The notes: generated by a model from the letters alone, not told the origin. A stretch of DNA of 37,900 nt from Chrysochromulina tobinii (GCA_001275005.1 JWZX01002783.1:1-37900); one strand, 5' to 3'. Shown: positions 1-9,407, counted from the stretch's first letter. Translations and numbers: made by a program.

Positions 1-757
1 TGAATGCATGGCAGCGCTCCCACCGCGGGCCCACTCGCGTTGCCAGGCATGCACGAAAAAGAAGTGAAGCAGAAGCCACACTCAGGCCGAGAGATGCACT
101 CCGTCGGCTCTAGCACGGCGCAGTCGGAGAGCCACGACGGGGGCTTCGGACCAGCCGCATCGGTGAAGCCGTGTCCACCCATTGCACGCTCGTGACGGCG
201 CCTGACGTGTGATGCCTCGTGAGCTTCCAGCTTTCCGATCGAAAGTGATCTCGAGGCGCAGTCTCTTAGGCGCTAAGGCCGTAAGGCGCAGTGCCACAGC
301 CCAAAGCCAATCGAAACTCGAAAGTGCGTAACGAACCGCGGACAGAGCTTCAACAGCTTCTCTGGTTCGACCGGCGGCCGGGGCCCCGCTAGCGCTATCG
401 CGGCTGCTCGACGTCTTGAGCGGTCACTGTTGCGGTGCACAAGCTAAGCCTAAGGTGTGGGGCTTCATGATCAAAGCTACAAAGATAGTCGCGATACTAT
501 CTCGACACAAAGAACTCGAAAGGCTATGCTGGGTGAGGAGCGACGCCGGGAGGTGTCTCACTGTCTCTCTCCGTCTCTTGCCGCGTCGGTCCCCGGTCGC
601 TGGTCGGAGCATGCGAAGGAGCGACCGCCCCCCCCACACACAACGCCCCCCATGGCGCACCTTCTCTCCTCTCTGAAATGGAGCCAGCGCACGGATAGCC
701 TGAATGCAAAGATCAAGGCCCAGGCAGTTTCCAGTGAGATGAGCTCTGCGCACCGGC
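1..757. other. Stretch with no supported gene
   Basis: I see no convincing coding region here. Several open frames overlap each other on both strands, but their composition is that of random GC-rich sequence. The stretch lies 3' of the small membrane protein gene that ends at 758, so part of it should be that gene's 3' UTR. A C-rich run lies near 629-640. Confidence 0.5.
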
Positions 758-1459
758 TCACCCACCGCCCGCGCGCAGCAGATACAGAATGGCCGCAGCC
801 GCAAAGGGCGCGACGAAGACGCCACTAACGGTTTTCGAGGCTGCGAGGAGCTCCGAGTCCGCGAATTCCGGATTGAGCGAGCCAGCGACAGGCAGGAATA
901 CCGCCGAAACCAGAGCAGCGAACACCACGAGTTCGGTCCCCTTCGGCAATCGCGCACCGATGCCACGCACGGCGGCGAGCGCCTTGATCTCCGTCGGCCC
1001 GATTGACTCTAGAGAGGGTCCGCACTGAAGCACAGCCGGGTTTTGCAGCATGACCCTGAGGGCGTCCTCTTCGCCCATTTTGTTGAGCAGGACTCGTTTG
1101 CTCTCAAGCATGGTGTTGCAGAACGAGTAGCTCGGGTTGATCAAGGTCGGGTTTGCTCGTGCGGCCTGCAGTGCGAACTCCTGGCTGCCGTAACATTTGA
1201 GCATCGCACCCCAAAGGATCTCCAAATCCTTTGCGGCATAGGTTTTCTTGAAGCTCTCGGTGAGCTCCTTGGCTTCAGTCGGCAATCGTGCTGCTCGCAC
1301 CTTTGGTGGCTCCAACTTGTTCACGGTGCGCATCTTCGTACCGGATTGCAAGAATTTGGACTTCTGAATTTGCAATCGCAAGTCCGTTGGCAAATTGTTC
1401 ACGACCGCCACGAAGGTCCATGGTGCAAAGAAGACGAGAGCGGCTATCTTCGGCAGCAT
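758..1459 (-). CDS. Small membrane protein, function unknown
   Basis: This 233-residue protein starts at an ATG. Residues 1-22 form a hydrophobic segment that could be a signal peptide, an organelle targeting segment or a membrane anchor. Residues about 60-150 are a soluble helical part with repeated N-P-x-L/V turns, which loosely recalls mTERF-like helical repeats but is too short to assign. Residues about 170-230 hold two strongly hydrophobic segments, so the C-terminus is probably membrane embedded. It is head to head with the glycosyltransferase gene at 1642 across about 180 bp. I do not recognise a characterised family; plastid or mitochondrial membrane location is a guess from the N-terminus. 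Confidence 0.7.
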   Translation of the reverse strand: MLPKIAALVFFAPWTFVAVVNNLPTDLRLQIQKSKFLQSGTKMRTVNKLEPPKVRAARLPTEAKELTESFKKTYAAKDLEILWGAMLKCYGSQEFALQAARANPTLINPSYSFCNTMLESKRVLLNKMGEEDALRVMLQNPAVLQCGPSLESIGPTEIKALAAVRGIGARLPKGTELVVFAALVSAVFLPVAGSLNPEFADSELLAASKTVSGVFVAPFAAAAILYLLRAGGG

Positions 1460-1641
1460 ATCTTCGGCCCAACAGTGAAGCTCACTTCTCTGTTTCCCGT
1501 CGGTGCGAAGATGCGGGGATCTTTCGTTGTAGGCCTAGAAATTTCCAGGATGTGAACGTCGGTGAGGATGGTTTGTTTTGGGTTTGTGTGTTGTGTGTCG
1601 TGATCAGAATTCGCTTCGGGCAAATGTGAGTCGTGAACAGA

Positions 1642-2763
1642 ATGCATGCTCGTGCGCTGGCGCGATCGGGCCCGTACCGAGCGACAACCGAGCCGCCACT
1701 GTTCGCGATCATCACCTGCATCCGGAGCACGCCGTTGCAGTCCTTGGAAGGCACGTCACTCATGCGGACTTTCCTGCCATCCATTGAAAGTTCGATAACG
1801 CCGCTGGAACGAGTCCAGTGGACTGTGCGCCTGTACCTATGCGCCGACGATGATGACGAGACGTTTCGGACGCACTGGCCGGCCATTGAGGCGGCAGCTC
1901 CGGCACGCATTGGCATCCGGATGATTCTCGTGCCAAAGGTGCCGAATCGGGTGCCAAGCCGCGAGGCTGCCGAGTGCGCGCGATTGGATGGTGCCGAATA
2001 CTATCATCGCACCAATGACGACATTCGGTACCTGTCGGCCGGCTGGCTCACTGCGTCCGTGCGCGCGCTGCGACGCTTAAGCCCGCCAAACGTTGGCATC
2101 GTGGGTCCCAAGGTGTACGGTGACGGCGTGACCAACAAAATGCACGGTGGTATGACTATCGACATCGTGCATCGAACGCATCTTCGCATCTTCCGAGAGT
2201 ACTATCCGTTGCAGCTTGATAATTGGTACACCGACAGCTGGATTGTGTACGTGTACGTGCGCAACCCGTTTGACAGGGCCAAGCGCGTCGTCAAGCTCGG
2301 CAGGGCGGACAATTTTTCGGCCATGCACGCCTTTGAGAAGCGCAGGTATTCGCCAACCAAGGCGCATCTCAAGCTGCTTCCTGCCCTCACCGAGTGCGGC
2401 CGTCAGGCCATCTCCGCGTATCTTAACGCTACGAGCACCGGCAGCCGCCCTGACGGCCACGTGTCTTGCCGCGCGTACCAGAAACTTCCCATGAAACCCA
2501 GCAGCAGCAGCATCGGCGTGAGCAGCAGTAGCGCTGGTACCCGTGGTAGGGGCGGCGCCTACCACCGGTGCAGCCGTCGCAAGGAGATAGTCGGCGGGCT
2601 TGAGATGAATATCAAGGACCTGCAGGCCAACGCCATGGCGATTGAGGGATTCTGCCGTGAACGGGAGCCAAGAGCAAACTGGACGTTAGGCGAGCAGCTC
2701 GGATTTGGCGCACCTCCACACGCTCCACCTCCACATGCACTACGGAGTGTGCCTAGGCCCTAG
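1642..2763 (+). CDS. Probable GT-A-fold glycosyltransferase
   Basis: A 373-residue product; the first ATG in frame is at 1642. Residues about 20-75 resemble the first beta-alpha units of a GT-A nucleotide-sugar domain (an ITC strand, then an R-T-x-x-x-S-I helix, then a strand ending in acidic residues DDDD). A TNDDI motif near residue 120 is a candidate for the DxD-type metal and nucleotide-sugar binding site, followed by an NVGIVGP strand and an H-R-x-H-x-x-I-F-R segment and a W-x-x-D-S-W-I-V-Y motif. This order is typical of an uncharacterised glycosyltransferase-like family common in algae. The last 100 residues are Ser/Gly/Pro-rich with no clear fold. No N-terminal membrane anchor is seen, so an upstream exon is possible. 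Acceptor and sugar are unknown. Confidence 0.65.
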   Translation: MHARALARSGPYRATTEPPLFAIITCIRSTPLQSLEGTSLMRTFLPSIESSITPLERVQWTVRLYLCADDDDETFRTHWPAIEAAAPARIGIRMILVPKVPNRVPSREAAECARLDGAEYYHRTNDDIRYLSAGWLTASVRALRRLSPPNVGIVGPKVYGDGVTNKMHGGMTIDIVHRTHLRIFREYYPLQLDNWYTDSWIVYVYVRNPFDRAKRVVKLGRADNFSAMHAFEKRRYSPTKAHLKLLPALTECGRQAISAYLNATSTGSRPDGHVSCRAYQKLPMKPSSSSIGVSSSSAGTRGRGGAYHRCSRRKEIVGGLEMNIKDLQANAMAIEGFCREREPRANWTLGEQLGFGAPPHAPPPHALRSVPRP

Positions 2764-3179
2764 CGGTGTTATGCCACGTTGGCACGTTAGTCAGTTTCGT
2801 TCGATTCGTTGCCTCGGAACCGTCACTCGGAACTCGCCGGCGTCGGACCGCGGCGGTAGCGTACCGCTCGTGCGCCGCGCCGGCTCGTCGACCCGACGAG
2901 CGTCCAGCGTACGAATGGAGCGGATACGTTAACGGAAACGGTATTAATTTGGTATAAAGTGTAATCAATACCTTTTTTTTGTACGGCGTGACACGCGACT
3001 GAATCCGCTGTGGCCGCGCGTCGAACACGGCCCAAGACCGGACCAGCAGCTAAGAACCTGTGCCTATAAACGTTGCCCCGTGCGGCTCAAAAACTGGGTC
3101 CCGAACCGTCTCTGAAGTTTGCACGTCGCCAACTCTGGCACCAACCACGCAGCAATACCGCCGCTAGCAGTCGGAGTGG
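2764..3179. other. Intergenic region between convergent genes
   Basis: This stretch separates the 3' ends of the glycosyltransferase (plus) and the type II membrane protein (minus). It holds an AT-richer patch at 2930-2980 and a short perfect hairpin at 2883-2901. I see no coding region. Confidence 0.5.
2883..2901. other. Short perfect inverted repeat
   Basis: Arms GCTCGTCG (2883-2890) and CGACGAGC (2894-2901) enclose a 3-nt loop. It lies 120 bp after the glycosyltransferase stop codon, so it may fold in its 3' UTR. Eight-base arms can arise by chance in GC-rich DNA. Confidence 0.4.
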
Positions 3180-4895
3180 TCAATTGGGCTCGTGGTGCGC
3201 TCCTTGCCGAAGATTGCGCCCGACAAAGACGGAAGCGGGCTTCTTTCGCCGCTGGCAGTCGAGGAAGGACGCGCGGCACCCGTGGAGGCAAGGGAAAGGC
3301 TTCGTCGGATCGGGGCAGATCTCGAGGCGCGTGAGTGCGGCGAAGCACTCGTCCAGAGGCTGCGTCGGCCGTTGGCGCCCGCACAAGGCGCCAAGAGCCT
3401 TCTCGTAGCAGTCTCGCACGGAGATGCAATACGGCCACACGCGATCGCCCCAGGGAATCTTGCCATCCTCGAAGGCGTGCCCTTCTTGGTCGATGGCGTA
3501 CAGGCCGTCGCGGCCAACGATGATGTTCCAGAGCATCATGTCGCGCCCCACCGGAAGCGCCAGGAACTCGACTGCCAGCCGCGCGCGCGAGCTCGCCACC
3601 ATCTGCAAGCCGATGGCCGTGTCGAGGTTCATGCCGCCCGTGTCGAACCCGAGATTCTTGCCGCGCATTCGCCATCCCTCCTCGAGGGTTTTGAATTGGT
3701 GGGCGCCAAAGGACGTGCCGTCGTCCACCCGAAACAGCGCCGGCACGCGCGGCTGCCATATCGTCCGCGGGGGGGTACCAGCTGAGCTGCCGCCCTCGGC
3801 GCTGGCTGTGGGATAAGGGAGGTCCAGAGGGAGCTCCCGAGGGAGGTCCATGACGTACATTCGTTGGTGGCACCGTGGAGAGTGCCAGCAGCTGAAATGG
3901 TGGGCGTTGAGCCGCCTCAAGGCTCGGAGCTCAACGAGCAGCGCCACCTGAGCGCCGCTATCATGTAACGGTGCCAAGCTTCGGCCTGCGGAGCAACCGC
4001 CGCTGCCCGCAATGCCCTCGTCGCCAACGTCGCCTGCTCGATGGCGGCCGCCGTCGCCGCTGCACCCTGTCGCGTAGGTCGCCGCCTCAACCGAGAACGT
4101 CGAGTCGAAGGCATTCTCGCTTGGCAGCGCGTTGCTCTCGGCTCCAGGCGACCGTACCGTGGTTGCAAGCGCCGCGTCCCATGCCGCAAGCGCAGCGCCC
4201 GATGGAAGCAGCAGCAACGTCCAGGCGGCGAGCGAGAGCACCGTGCGCGCGTCGGCTGGCGTCGGCTCGAGCAGCCAGCCAGGCGCCGACGAGTGCACCA
4301 GCTGCAGGTCAAAGAACTCATTTGAGACGCGCAACGCCTGCAGTGCCCTGAGCTTCTCGCCGCGCGGGTTGAGTACGTCGTTCATCATCGGAGACGGCCC
4401 GAGTGCCTGCAGATCGGCTCGAAGAACGTAAACATGAGTGAGGTTGGCGGCGGCCAGCCGAGCAGCAAGCGGCGGTGCGGCTGCTCCCGTGAGGATGACA
4501 AAGAATGCCACAGTGGGAAAGGCAGCAAAGAGTGCCTCCGACTCTGTAACAATCCCGTGCTGCAAGCAGGCGCATCGCGGACGTTGAGAGCACGCAGTGA
4601 GCCATTGTCCCATCACTGCAGGTGCGCTGGTGTCCAGCGGCACACGTGCAGGCGGTGCCGAGATAGCCTCGCCGAAGGCTCGATGGTCGTGCTCGATGCC
4701 AAGTGCGCCTATGTTCGGCCCATGAAGAGCAGTGCTAGGTGTGACAGCATGGTGGACGTGAGCGTCGGAAGCTGGCATCATCTGGTAGAGCACGACGGCG
4801 TTCAGGAGAACGAAGCAGCATCCAACCAAGAGTGTCAAATTATCAACAGTGAGCTTCTTGCCGCCAGAGAGGCCACGAGCATGCTCGGGCGGCAT
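3180..4895 (-). CDS. Type II membrane protein with kinase-loop-like motif
   Basis: A 571-residue protein from the ATG at 4895. Residues about 18-40 form one transmembrane segment after a short basic N-terminus, which suggests a type II Golgi or ER protein with a lumenal C-terminus. Residues about 70-290 are variable and Ala-rich. The conserved-looking part is C-terminal: a segment FDTGGMNLDTAIGLQM is followed by VGRDMMLWNIIV and then YAIDQEGHAFEDG. The order R-D-x-x-x-x-N then a-I-D-x-E resembles the catalytic loop and metal-binding acid of kinase-like folds such as FAM20-type secretory kinases. Four cysteines close the protein, a sign of disulphides. The kinase link is inference; no ATP-binding glycine loop is evident. 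The RING-FHA gene follows in the same orientation. Confidence 0.65.
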   Translation of the reverse strand: MPPEHARGLSGGKKLTVDNLTLLVGCCFVLLNAVVLYQMMPASDAHVHHAVTPSTALHGPNIGALGIEHDHRAFGEAISAPPARVPLDTSAPAVMGQWLTACSQRPRCACLQHGIVTESEALFAAFPTVAFFVILTGAAAPPLAARLAAANLTHVYVLRADLQALGPSPMMNDVLNPRGEKLRALQALRVSNEFFDLQLVHSSAPGWLLEPTPADARTVLSLAAWTLLLLPSGAALAAWDAALATTVRSPGAESNALPSENAFDSTFSVEAATYATGCSGDGGRHRAGDVGDEGIAGSGGCSAGRSLAPLHDSGAQVALLVELRALRRLNAHHFSCWHSPRCHQRMYVMDLPRELPLDLPYPTASAEGGSSAGTPPRTIWQPRVPALFRVDDGTSFGAHQFKTLEEGWRMRGKNLGFDTGGMNLDTAIGLQMVASSRARLAVEFLALPVGRDMMLWNIIVGRDGLYAIDQEGHAFEDGKIPWGDRVWPYCISVRDCYEKALGALCGRQRPTQPLDECFAALTRLEICPDPTKPFPCLHGCRASFLDCQRRKKPASVFVGRNLRQGAHHEPN

Positions 4896-5205
4896 CACAG
4901 TTCACAGAGGGACAGAACTTTTTGCAACAACTTTTGTTGTGCATGAGCAATGTCAACAAGTCTACTGTGAAACCGCCGTCGCCGCCGGGCAGGCCGGCCC
5001 ATGTTCATCGCATGGTCTACGCAAGTTTCGAGGAAACGTTCCCCCCACTGCCACTCCAGCCGTTCCTCGACTCTCGGAGATTGATTCATCAACGAGCTCT
5101 TCCGCGGTAGGGTTTAGCTCGTGTTCCGACCCCCCCCCGCCCCCAAGGACGAAACACCGATAACGCGGTGTTTCGTAGAGTCAACGTTTCACCTTTCAGC
5201 CCCTC
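4896..5205. other. Spacer between two minus-strand genes
   Basis: It contains the 5' flank of the type II membrane protein gene and the 3' flank of the RING-FHA gene. Visible features are a C-rich run at 5130-5144 and a perfect hairpin at 5150-5175. No gene is seen. Confidence 0.5.
5150..5175. other. 10-bp-arm stem-loop after the RING-FHA stop codon
   Basis: CGAAACACCG (5150-5159) and CGGTGTTTCG (5166-5175) are exact inverse complements around a 6-nt loop. On the minus strand this lies 31-56 nt after the stop codon of the RING-FHA gene, so it would fold in that mRNA's 3' UTR. A role in 3' end processing or stability is only inferred. Confidence 0.6.
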
Positions 5206-6385
5206 CTAGAGGCTCGTTGGAACTGTAGCAAGCGGCGAGGGCGCCGCTTCGGTCGCGGCTTCAGCATGTGGGGGGGCATCAGTCGCAAGAACCGTGTACG
5301 TAGGCAGCGACTCGACATTCATGCGATCGAGAAAGGTGATCCTAGGCACGCGTAACGACGGCGAGGGGGAGGGAGACCGATGGATGTTAAGCGAGAGGGC
5401 GAGGGTGTGTGCGGCGAGATCGTGGGTGTGAGTGGGGCAGGGCATCGAGGCGACGCGAGAGCCCACGGCCAGCCGCGCGCGCGCGGATCGCACGACGTTA
5501 CCTGTCGCCGTGCTGCAACCGAACCTCCACCGCACGCGGGATGCGCTCGCCATTTAGGTAGGTGCCGTTGGACGATCGGTCGACGATCCACGCGCCTGTC
5601 GGGTCGAGGCCGACCTCGCAGTGGCGGCGCGAGACCTCCGAGTGGTGGATGCGCACATCAAGGGGGCGCGTCGACGAAGCCGATGAGCGACCGAAGGCGA
5701 CGGGCCGCATAGGGGAGAGGACGATGTCGGGGGCCTCGTGCTGTCCCGAACGGCGGATGCGCCCTCGCGTGCCGGGCCCACGTGCGAAGGCGGCGAGGCT
5801 CGACTTGAGGCAGAGAGTCGGCCGCCGCGCGCACGTCGCCGTGTGCTCCGAGTACGAGCTGAAAGGCACGTCAATGCCACAGTGCGGGCACGGCGCTTGC
5901 ATGCCCTCAGCGCTAGCCACCTTCTCGAGAGCGAGGCACCGGATGTTTGTGGGCGCTGAGCGGCACGTTGGGCACTTGGCGCACGCGGGCTGCTTAGAGC
6001 ACGCGTCGCACAGCAAATGCCCATTCGGGCATTGCCTCGCGGGCGGCAGCAGGGGCGAGCAGAGGCACACGGGGCACGAAAGTTGCTCCAGGAGCACGCG
6101 CTTGGTCTCGCGGTTCACTTCGATGGATGCGCGTGCACCCGAGGGTCCCGGGGAGTCCGAAGGGCCCGCCTCGGCCACCGGAACCGCTTGCACTTGCGCG
6201 ACCTCCTCATGCTCACGCTTGCGCGACGAGAAGAGGCTCGCCAGCGTGGTTAGGATGTCCCCCGCACCATAGGCACCAAGGCGCCCCAGGACACTTGGCG
6301 TACTCGCGCCGGCGCCGCTGCTGCCGGGCTCGGAGCCCTCCGACGATGCGGCCGTGCGTGCGCGCTTCGCTGGGGGAGCTTCCAT
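5206..6385 (-). CDS. SIAH-type RING finger + FHA domain protein
   Basis: A 339-residue protein in two exons (6385-5502 and 5341-5206). Residues about 104-142 form a RING finger with CPVC, the QCPNGH core and CPTC ligands, of the SIAH/SINA type. Residues about 166-185 add a C-x2-C-x11-H-x3-C zinc motif, as in SIAH/TRAF proteins. Residues about 228-310 form a forkhead-associated phosphothreonine-binding domain: FGR, SRRH and SSNGTYLNG are all present. The open frame stops just after HGDR, but a GTAACG donor at 5501 and an AG acceptor at 5342 restore HGDRITFLD, the expected FHA end, so the 160-nt intron is well supported. A CTTAAC branch point candidate is near 5386-5391. Likely an E3 ubiquitin ligase recruited to phosphorylated targets. 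The N-terminus is disordered with a basic KRAR patch. Confidence 0.88.
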
Positions 6386-6602
6386 ATTCGCCGGGACCGC
6401 TCTCCGCGGTCAGCAAAGTTGCCAGCAATCACCGTCACTCAGTCAACTTGAAGTTTGAGGCAAACAGAGAGTGTGTGAATACATGTAGTAGCAAAAACGA
6501 TGATCGCGAGCTCATTTGCAAGGTGCTTCTCTTCTCGTACATGTTTCTCGACCTTTTTTGGGGTGACCGAGATCAAAACTCGCTTTCAAATCCACGGTTC
6601 GA

Positions 6603-7601
6603 ATGGGGCATGAAGCAGTTCATGAAGCCCCGCAGACGGCGCCCGAGGCGCTCGCCAAGCAGCTAGCGAGCCATTACTGCACGCCCTCATTCCGCGATTT
6701 GCAACGCACGTGCAGGATCCTGCAGGCCAAAGCCGATGCGGCTTACGAGCACAACGCACAACTCGCAGCAGAGCTGGAGGAGACGCGCGAGAGCTCACGC
6801 CGCGACACCTTGAGGCTCGCGATGATGGTTGGGGATCTGGAGACGCGGCTGGCTGCAGATGCCGACGATCGCGCCGCAAAAGAGGCCGCGCACGCGGCCA
6901 ACGCGAAGGGTGAGGTCGCTCGCCTTCAGGAGCGAACCATGCTGCTGGAGGCGGGGCTGGCGACGGCGGAGCGGCGCGAGACTTGGTTGCTCGACGAGCT
7001 GCGCGAGGGGCGCACGAACCTCGGCGCCGCGCGCCAACACATTGCTGACCTGCGTGCGGAAGCGGCGCGGCTCTCTGCTGAGCTCCAGAGGAGCGAGGAG
7101 GAGCGGGAGGAGCTTATCGCGACTCACAGGGCGACAAGGTCGGAGCTGGCGGTCGCGCGCGGGAGCCTGGACGCGGAGTGCCGAGCTCTCGGCGATGCAC
7201 GCGCGCAGGCAGCACAGCTCCACTCGGAGTGCCGCGAGGCGAACCGCGCCCTCGACGCTGCGCGCGAGGCCAACGAAGCCTTGGCGAACCGAGCCGAGGA
7301 CGTTGAGCAAGAGGCACGCCGGTTGGCGCAGTGGGCGCAACAGCTCGGGCACGAAGCGCGCAGCGAGGCTGAGGCGCATGCCGCTTCCGAGCGCGCCGTC
7401 TTTGCGTTGCGCGAGCAGAATACCGCCCTCGTCGAAGAGATCAATGCACTTCGGCGGCAGCTTCTGGAAGTGGTGCAGCTGCAACACGCGACCAAGCAGG
7501 AGGGCATCTCCTCGCGCGCAGAGGCACGCGCACTGGCCATCCGACTCGGCTTGTACCGTTCCGTGCTCAAGACCGACGCCGCTACCATCCTTGCCTCGTG
7601 A
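6603..7601 (+). CDS. Long coiled-coil protein
   Basis: This 332-residue protein is almost wholly alpha-helical coiled coil from residue about 30 to 310: rich in Ala, Glu, Arg and Leu, with heptad-spaced leucines and almost no proline or glycine. The composition is that of basal-body, flagellar or other scaffold proteins, but no specific family signature is visible. The gene is divergent from the RING-FHA gene, with 217 bp between the starts. It may be a structural or cytoskeletal protein; function is not assigned. Confidence 0.75.
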   Translation: MGHEAVHEAPQTAPEALAKQLASHYCTPSFRDLQRTCRILQAKADAAYEHNAQLAAELEETRESSRRDTLRLAMMVGDLETRLAADADDRAAKEAAHAANAKGEVARLQERTMLLEAGLATAERRETWLLDELREGRTNLGAARQHIADLRAEAARLSAELQRSEEEREELIATHRATRSELAVARGSLDAECRALGDARAQAAQLHSECREANRALDAAREANEALANRAEDVEQEARRLAQWAQQLGHEARSEAEAHAASERAVFALREQNTALVEEINALRRQLLEVVQLQHATKQEGISSRAEARALAIRLGLYRSVLKTDAATILAS

Positions 7602-7925
7602 ACGATTCAGGCAACCCACGAGACGATGAGATCACCGACCAGCGACCAGGAGGCCGCTATCCTGATATTCGACAGGAGACCGCTTCGCCTTCGGCCCGGG
7701 AGCCTGGCACCAGCTCCCGGGCCCGGGAGCGGGGAGCCTGGCACCATAACTCAGTGAGGCTTCACGTTCAGGCGTACTTAAAAAAGGCGATGCTGTTCGA
7801 AGACGTGCGTGCAATGGTTAGAATTGATAGCTGAAACATCGCCCGACGTCGAAAAGTATTCACATTGAATTGGATAATTGGTCCATTAATTATCAATAAA
7901 CTTTCCCTATTGCAAACGAAGAGGA
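7602..7925. other. Spacer with hairpin and direct repeat
   Basis: Between the coiled-coil gene and the ubiquitin-like gene. It holds the GC-rich stem-loop at 7693-7723 and a 15-bp direct repeat (7698-7712 and 7732-7746), then an AT-rich stretch (about 7850-7910) just before the next ATG, probably the promoter. Confidence 0.55.
7693..7723. other. 11-bp-arm stem-loop with repeated loop sequence
   Basis: GGCCCGGGAGC (7693-7703) and GCTCCCGGGCC (7713-7723) are exact inverse complements around a 9-nt loop. The right part of the left arm plus the loop, GGGAGCCTGGCACCA, is repeated at 7732-7746. It lies about 90 bp after the stop codon of the coiled-coil gene. Confidence 0.65.
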
Positions 7926-8676
7926 ATGCGGCTGAGCGTGCAAACGATGACAAGTCGCACGTTCACGCTCCATGATGTCAGCGAGAGCGAGACGATCATC
8001 GACATCAAACGCAGGATCGAAGCGCTCGAGAGTGCGCCCGTAGAGGCCCAGGCCCTCATCTGGGGAGGATGCACGCTAGGCTATTCAACCTCTTCGTTTC
8101 TCAACCTGTCACGGCCGGAGCACGACCAGCACACGCTTGCATCCTGTATTTGATCGGCCGCAACTCGAACCGCTGTCCCGTTTTTCTGCACCGTGTGCTG
8201 ATGCCGTGGCTGTTGTGTGCGTGCAACGCGACGCAGATGGCCTTACTGGTGATGCGATCATCATTCTCGTGCTCAACCCGTATGTACTGGCAAGCCTCTC
8301 CGACGAGGTGGGCCGCAGCCATCGCGCAGCGTCAGGCCGCACAGCTGTGGACGCCGCCGATGCGGGCACATACTCCAACCGGCCACATCCGACGGGGCAA
8401 TCGGACGCACGGGCGGGCTGCTTGCCAGCAGCGAGTGTGCTCTTCCCTGACGAGGGAGACGAGGAGGTGGTTCGCGACGCGACGCAAGGTCATCTTCTGG
8501 CCGCATGCGGCACGGCTGTCGCTCCGGCCGTTCCGCCCGAGGTGCCGCTCAAGGCCCTCAAGCTGCTCGGTAATGAAAGTGGCGCTCCCCAAGTAGGACG
8601 ACGGCGGTTTCGGATGCCGTGGTTCGGCAGCGCACGCTCCTCTCGCCTAGCCTCGGTTGCGACCCATAATTTATGA
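7926..8676 (+). CDS. Ubiquitin-like domain protein, two exons
   Basis: The first exon (7926-8145) begins with a clear ubiquitin-fold start: residues 1-50 match the beta1-beta2-helix-beta3 pattern (TMTSRTFTL, then ETIIDIKRRIEAL, then ALIWGG). The frame stops after ASCI, but a GTATTT donor at 8146 and an AG acceptor at 8236 (91-nt intron with a CTGAT branch candidate) join it to 8237-8676. The joint reads TLASYGLTGDAIIILVL, which matches the TLADYNI...LHLVL end of ubiquitin. A 13-residue insertion sits after beta3. No C-terminal GlyGly is present, so it is an integral ubiquitin-like domain rather than a conjugated modifier. The roughly 125-residue tail is unknown. Total 219 aa. The stop overlaps an upstream ATG of the next frame, probably by chance. 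Confidence 0.78.
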
Positions 8677-8792
8677 AAGTGAGGGGCGAAAGCTCCTGCA
8701 AAAATCCCTTTTCTTCTGTGGTGTGGGAAAGTGATGACGATCTGGCCTCGAGCTCGCTCTTGCCCGTCCCGACTGCCCCCCCCGACTTCCTA

Positions 8793-9407
8793 ATGGACGC
8801 TCAGTACGCGCCGCCGATGGCGCAAGGAGGGATTGAGCATTCGTCGATCTCACTCAGCGCGCAGGCGGAGCTCGAGCTTGAGCTCTCCCTCCGAGGCAGC
8901 CTGCTCGTGCAGCAGCAGCGGCGTATCGTGCAGCTCGAGGATGAGTTGCAGCGTGCCTGGAGTGAGATTGAGAGGTTGCGCATCAAGCTTGGCGCCCTCG
9001 AGCGCGAGCGAACGCTCAATGACGAAGATGGTTCACGCCAGCCGCGCTACTGGACGCCCGAGGAGCACACGCTCTTTGTGGAGGCCGTACAGCGATTTGG
9101 CTGGAAAGACGTCAAGGCCATCTCGCAGCACGTTGGTACTCGCAACCCCACCCAGGTTCGAACGCACGCGCAGAAGCTCCTCCTCCGCCAACAAAAGGAA
9201 CACGCGGGTGTGATGCAAGCATCCAACAACGGGCGCGAGATCCCGCCGATGCCGCCCAATGCGGGTGGCGGCCACGATGTCGACGCTTCTGTGCTCGCGC
9301 TGCTGCCGCCGCCCGACCACGTGGGCGACCAGCACATGCCCGGACGCCTCCCACCCATGGCCCAGATCGCGAGGGATGAGCCTGATAACCCCGACAGCGA
9401 CCACTAG
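8793..9407 (+). CDS. SHAQKYF-like single-repeat MYB transcription factor
   Basis: A 204-residue protein from the ATG at 8793; an in-frame ATG at 8673 would add 40 residues of less typical composition and overlap the preceding stop codon. Residues about 26-73 form a leucine-rich coiled coil, a likely dimerisation zipper. Residues 86-133 are a MYB/SANT domain: YWTPEEHTLFVEAV, FGWKDVKAIS and QVRTHAQKLL, where THAQKLL is a variant of the SHAQKYF signature of plant and algal circadian-type MYBs. It should bind DNA in the nucleus. The order of coiled coil first, then MYB, is noteworthy. The C-terminal tail is Pro/Met-rich and disordered. Confidence 0.85.
   Translation: MDAQYAPPMAQGGIEHSSISLSAQAELELELSLRGSLLVQQQRRIVQLEDELQRAWSEIERLRIKLGALERERTLNDEDGSRQPRYWTPEEHTLFVEAVQRFGWKDVKAISQHVGTRNPTQVRTHAQKLLLRQQKEHAGVMQASNNGREIPPMPPNAGGGHDVDASVLALLPPPDHVGDQHMPGRLPPMAQIARDEPDNPDSDH

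Noticed and set aside
6795-7619. 274-residue minus-strand frame opposite the coiled-coil gene
   Set aside because: GC-rich antisense shadow; Leu/Arg composition mirrors the Glu/Ala-rich sense strand.
8673-8792. Upstream ATG for the MYB factor, overlapping the previous stop as ATGA
   Set aside because: Looks like translational coupling, but this is a eukaryotic locus and the added 40 residues are atypical.
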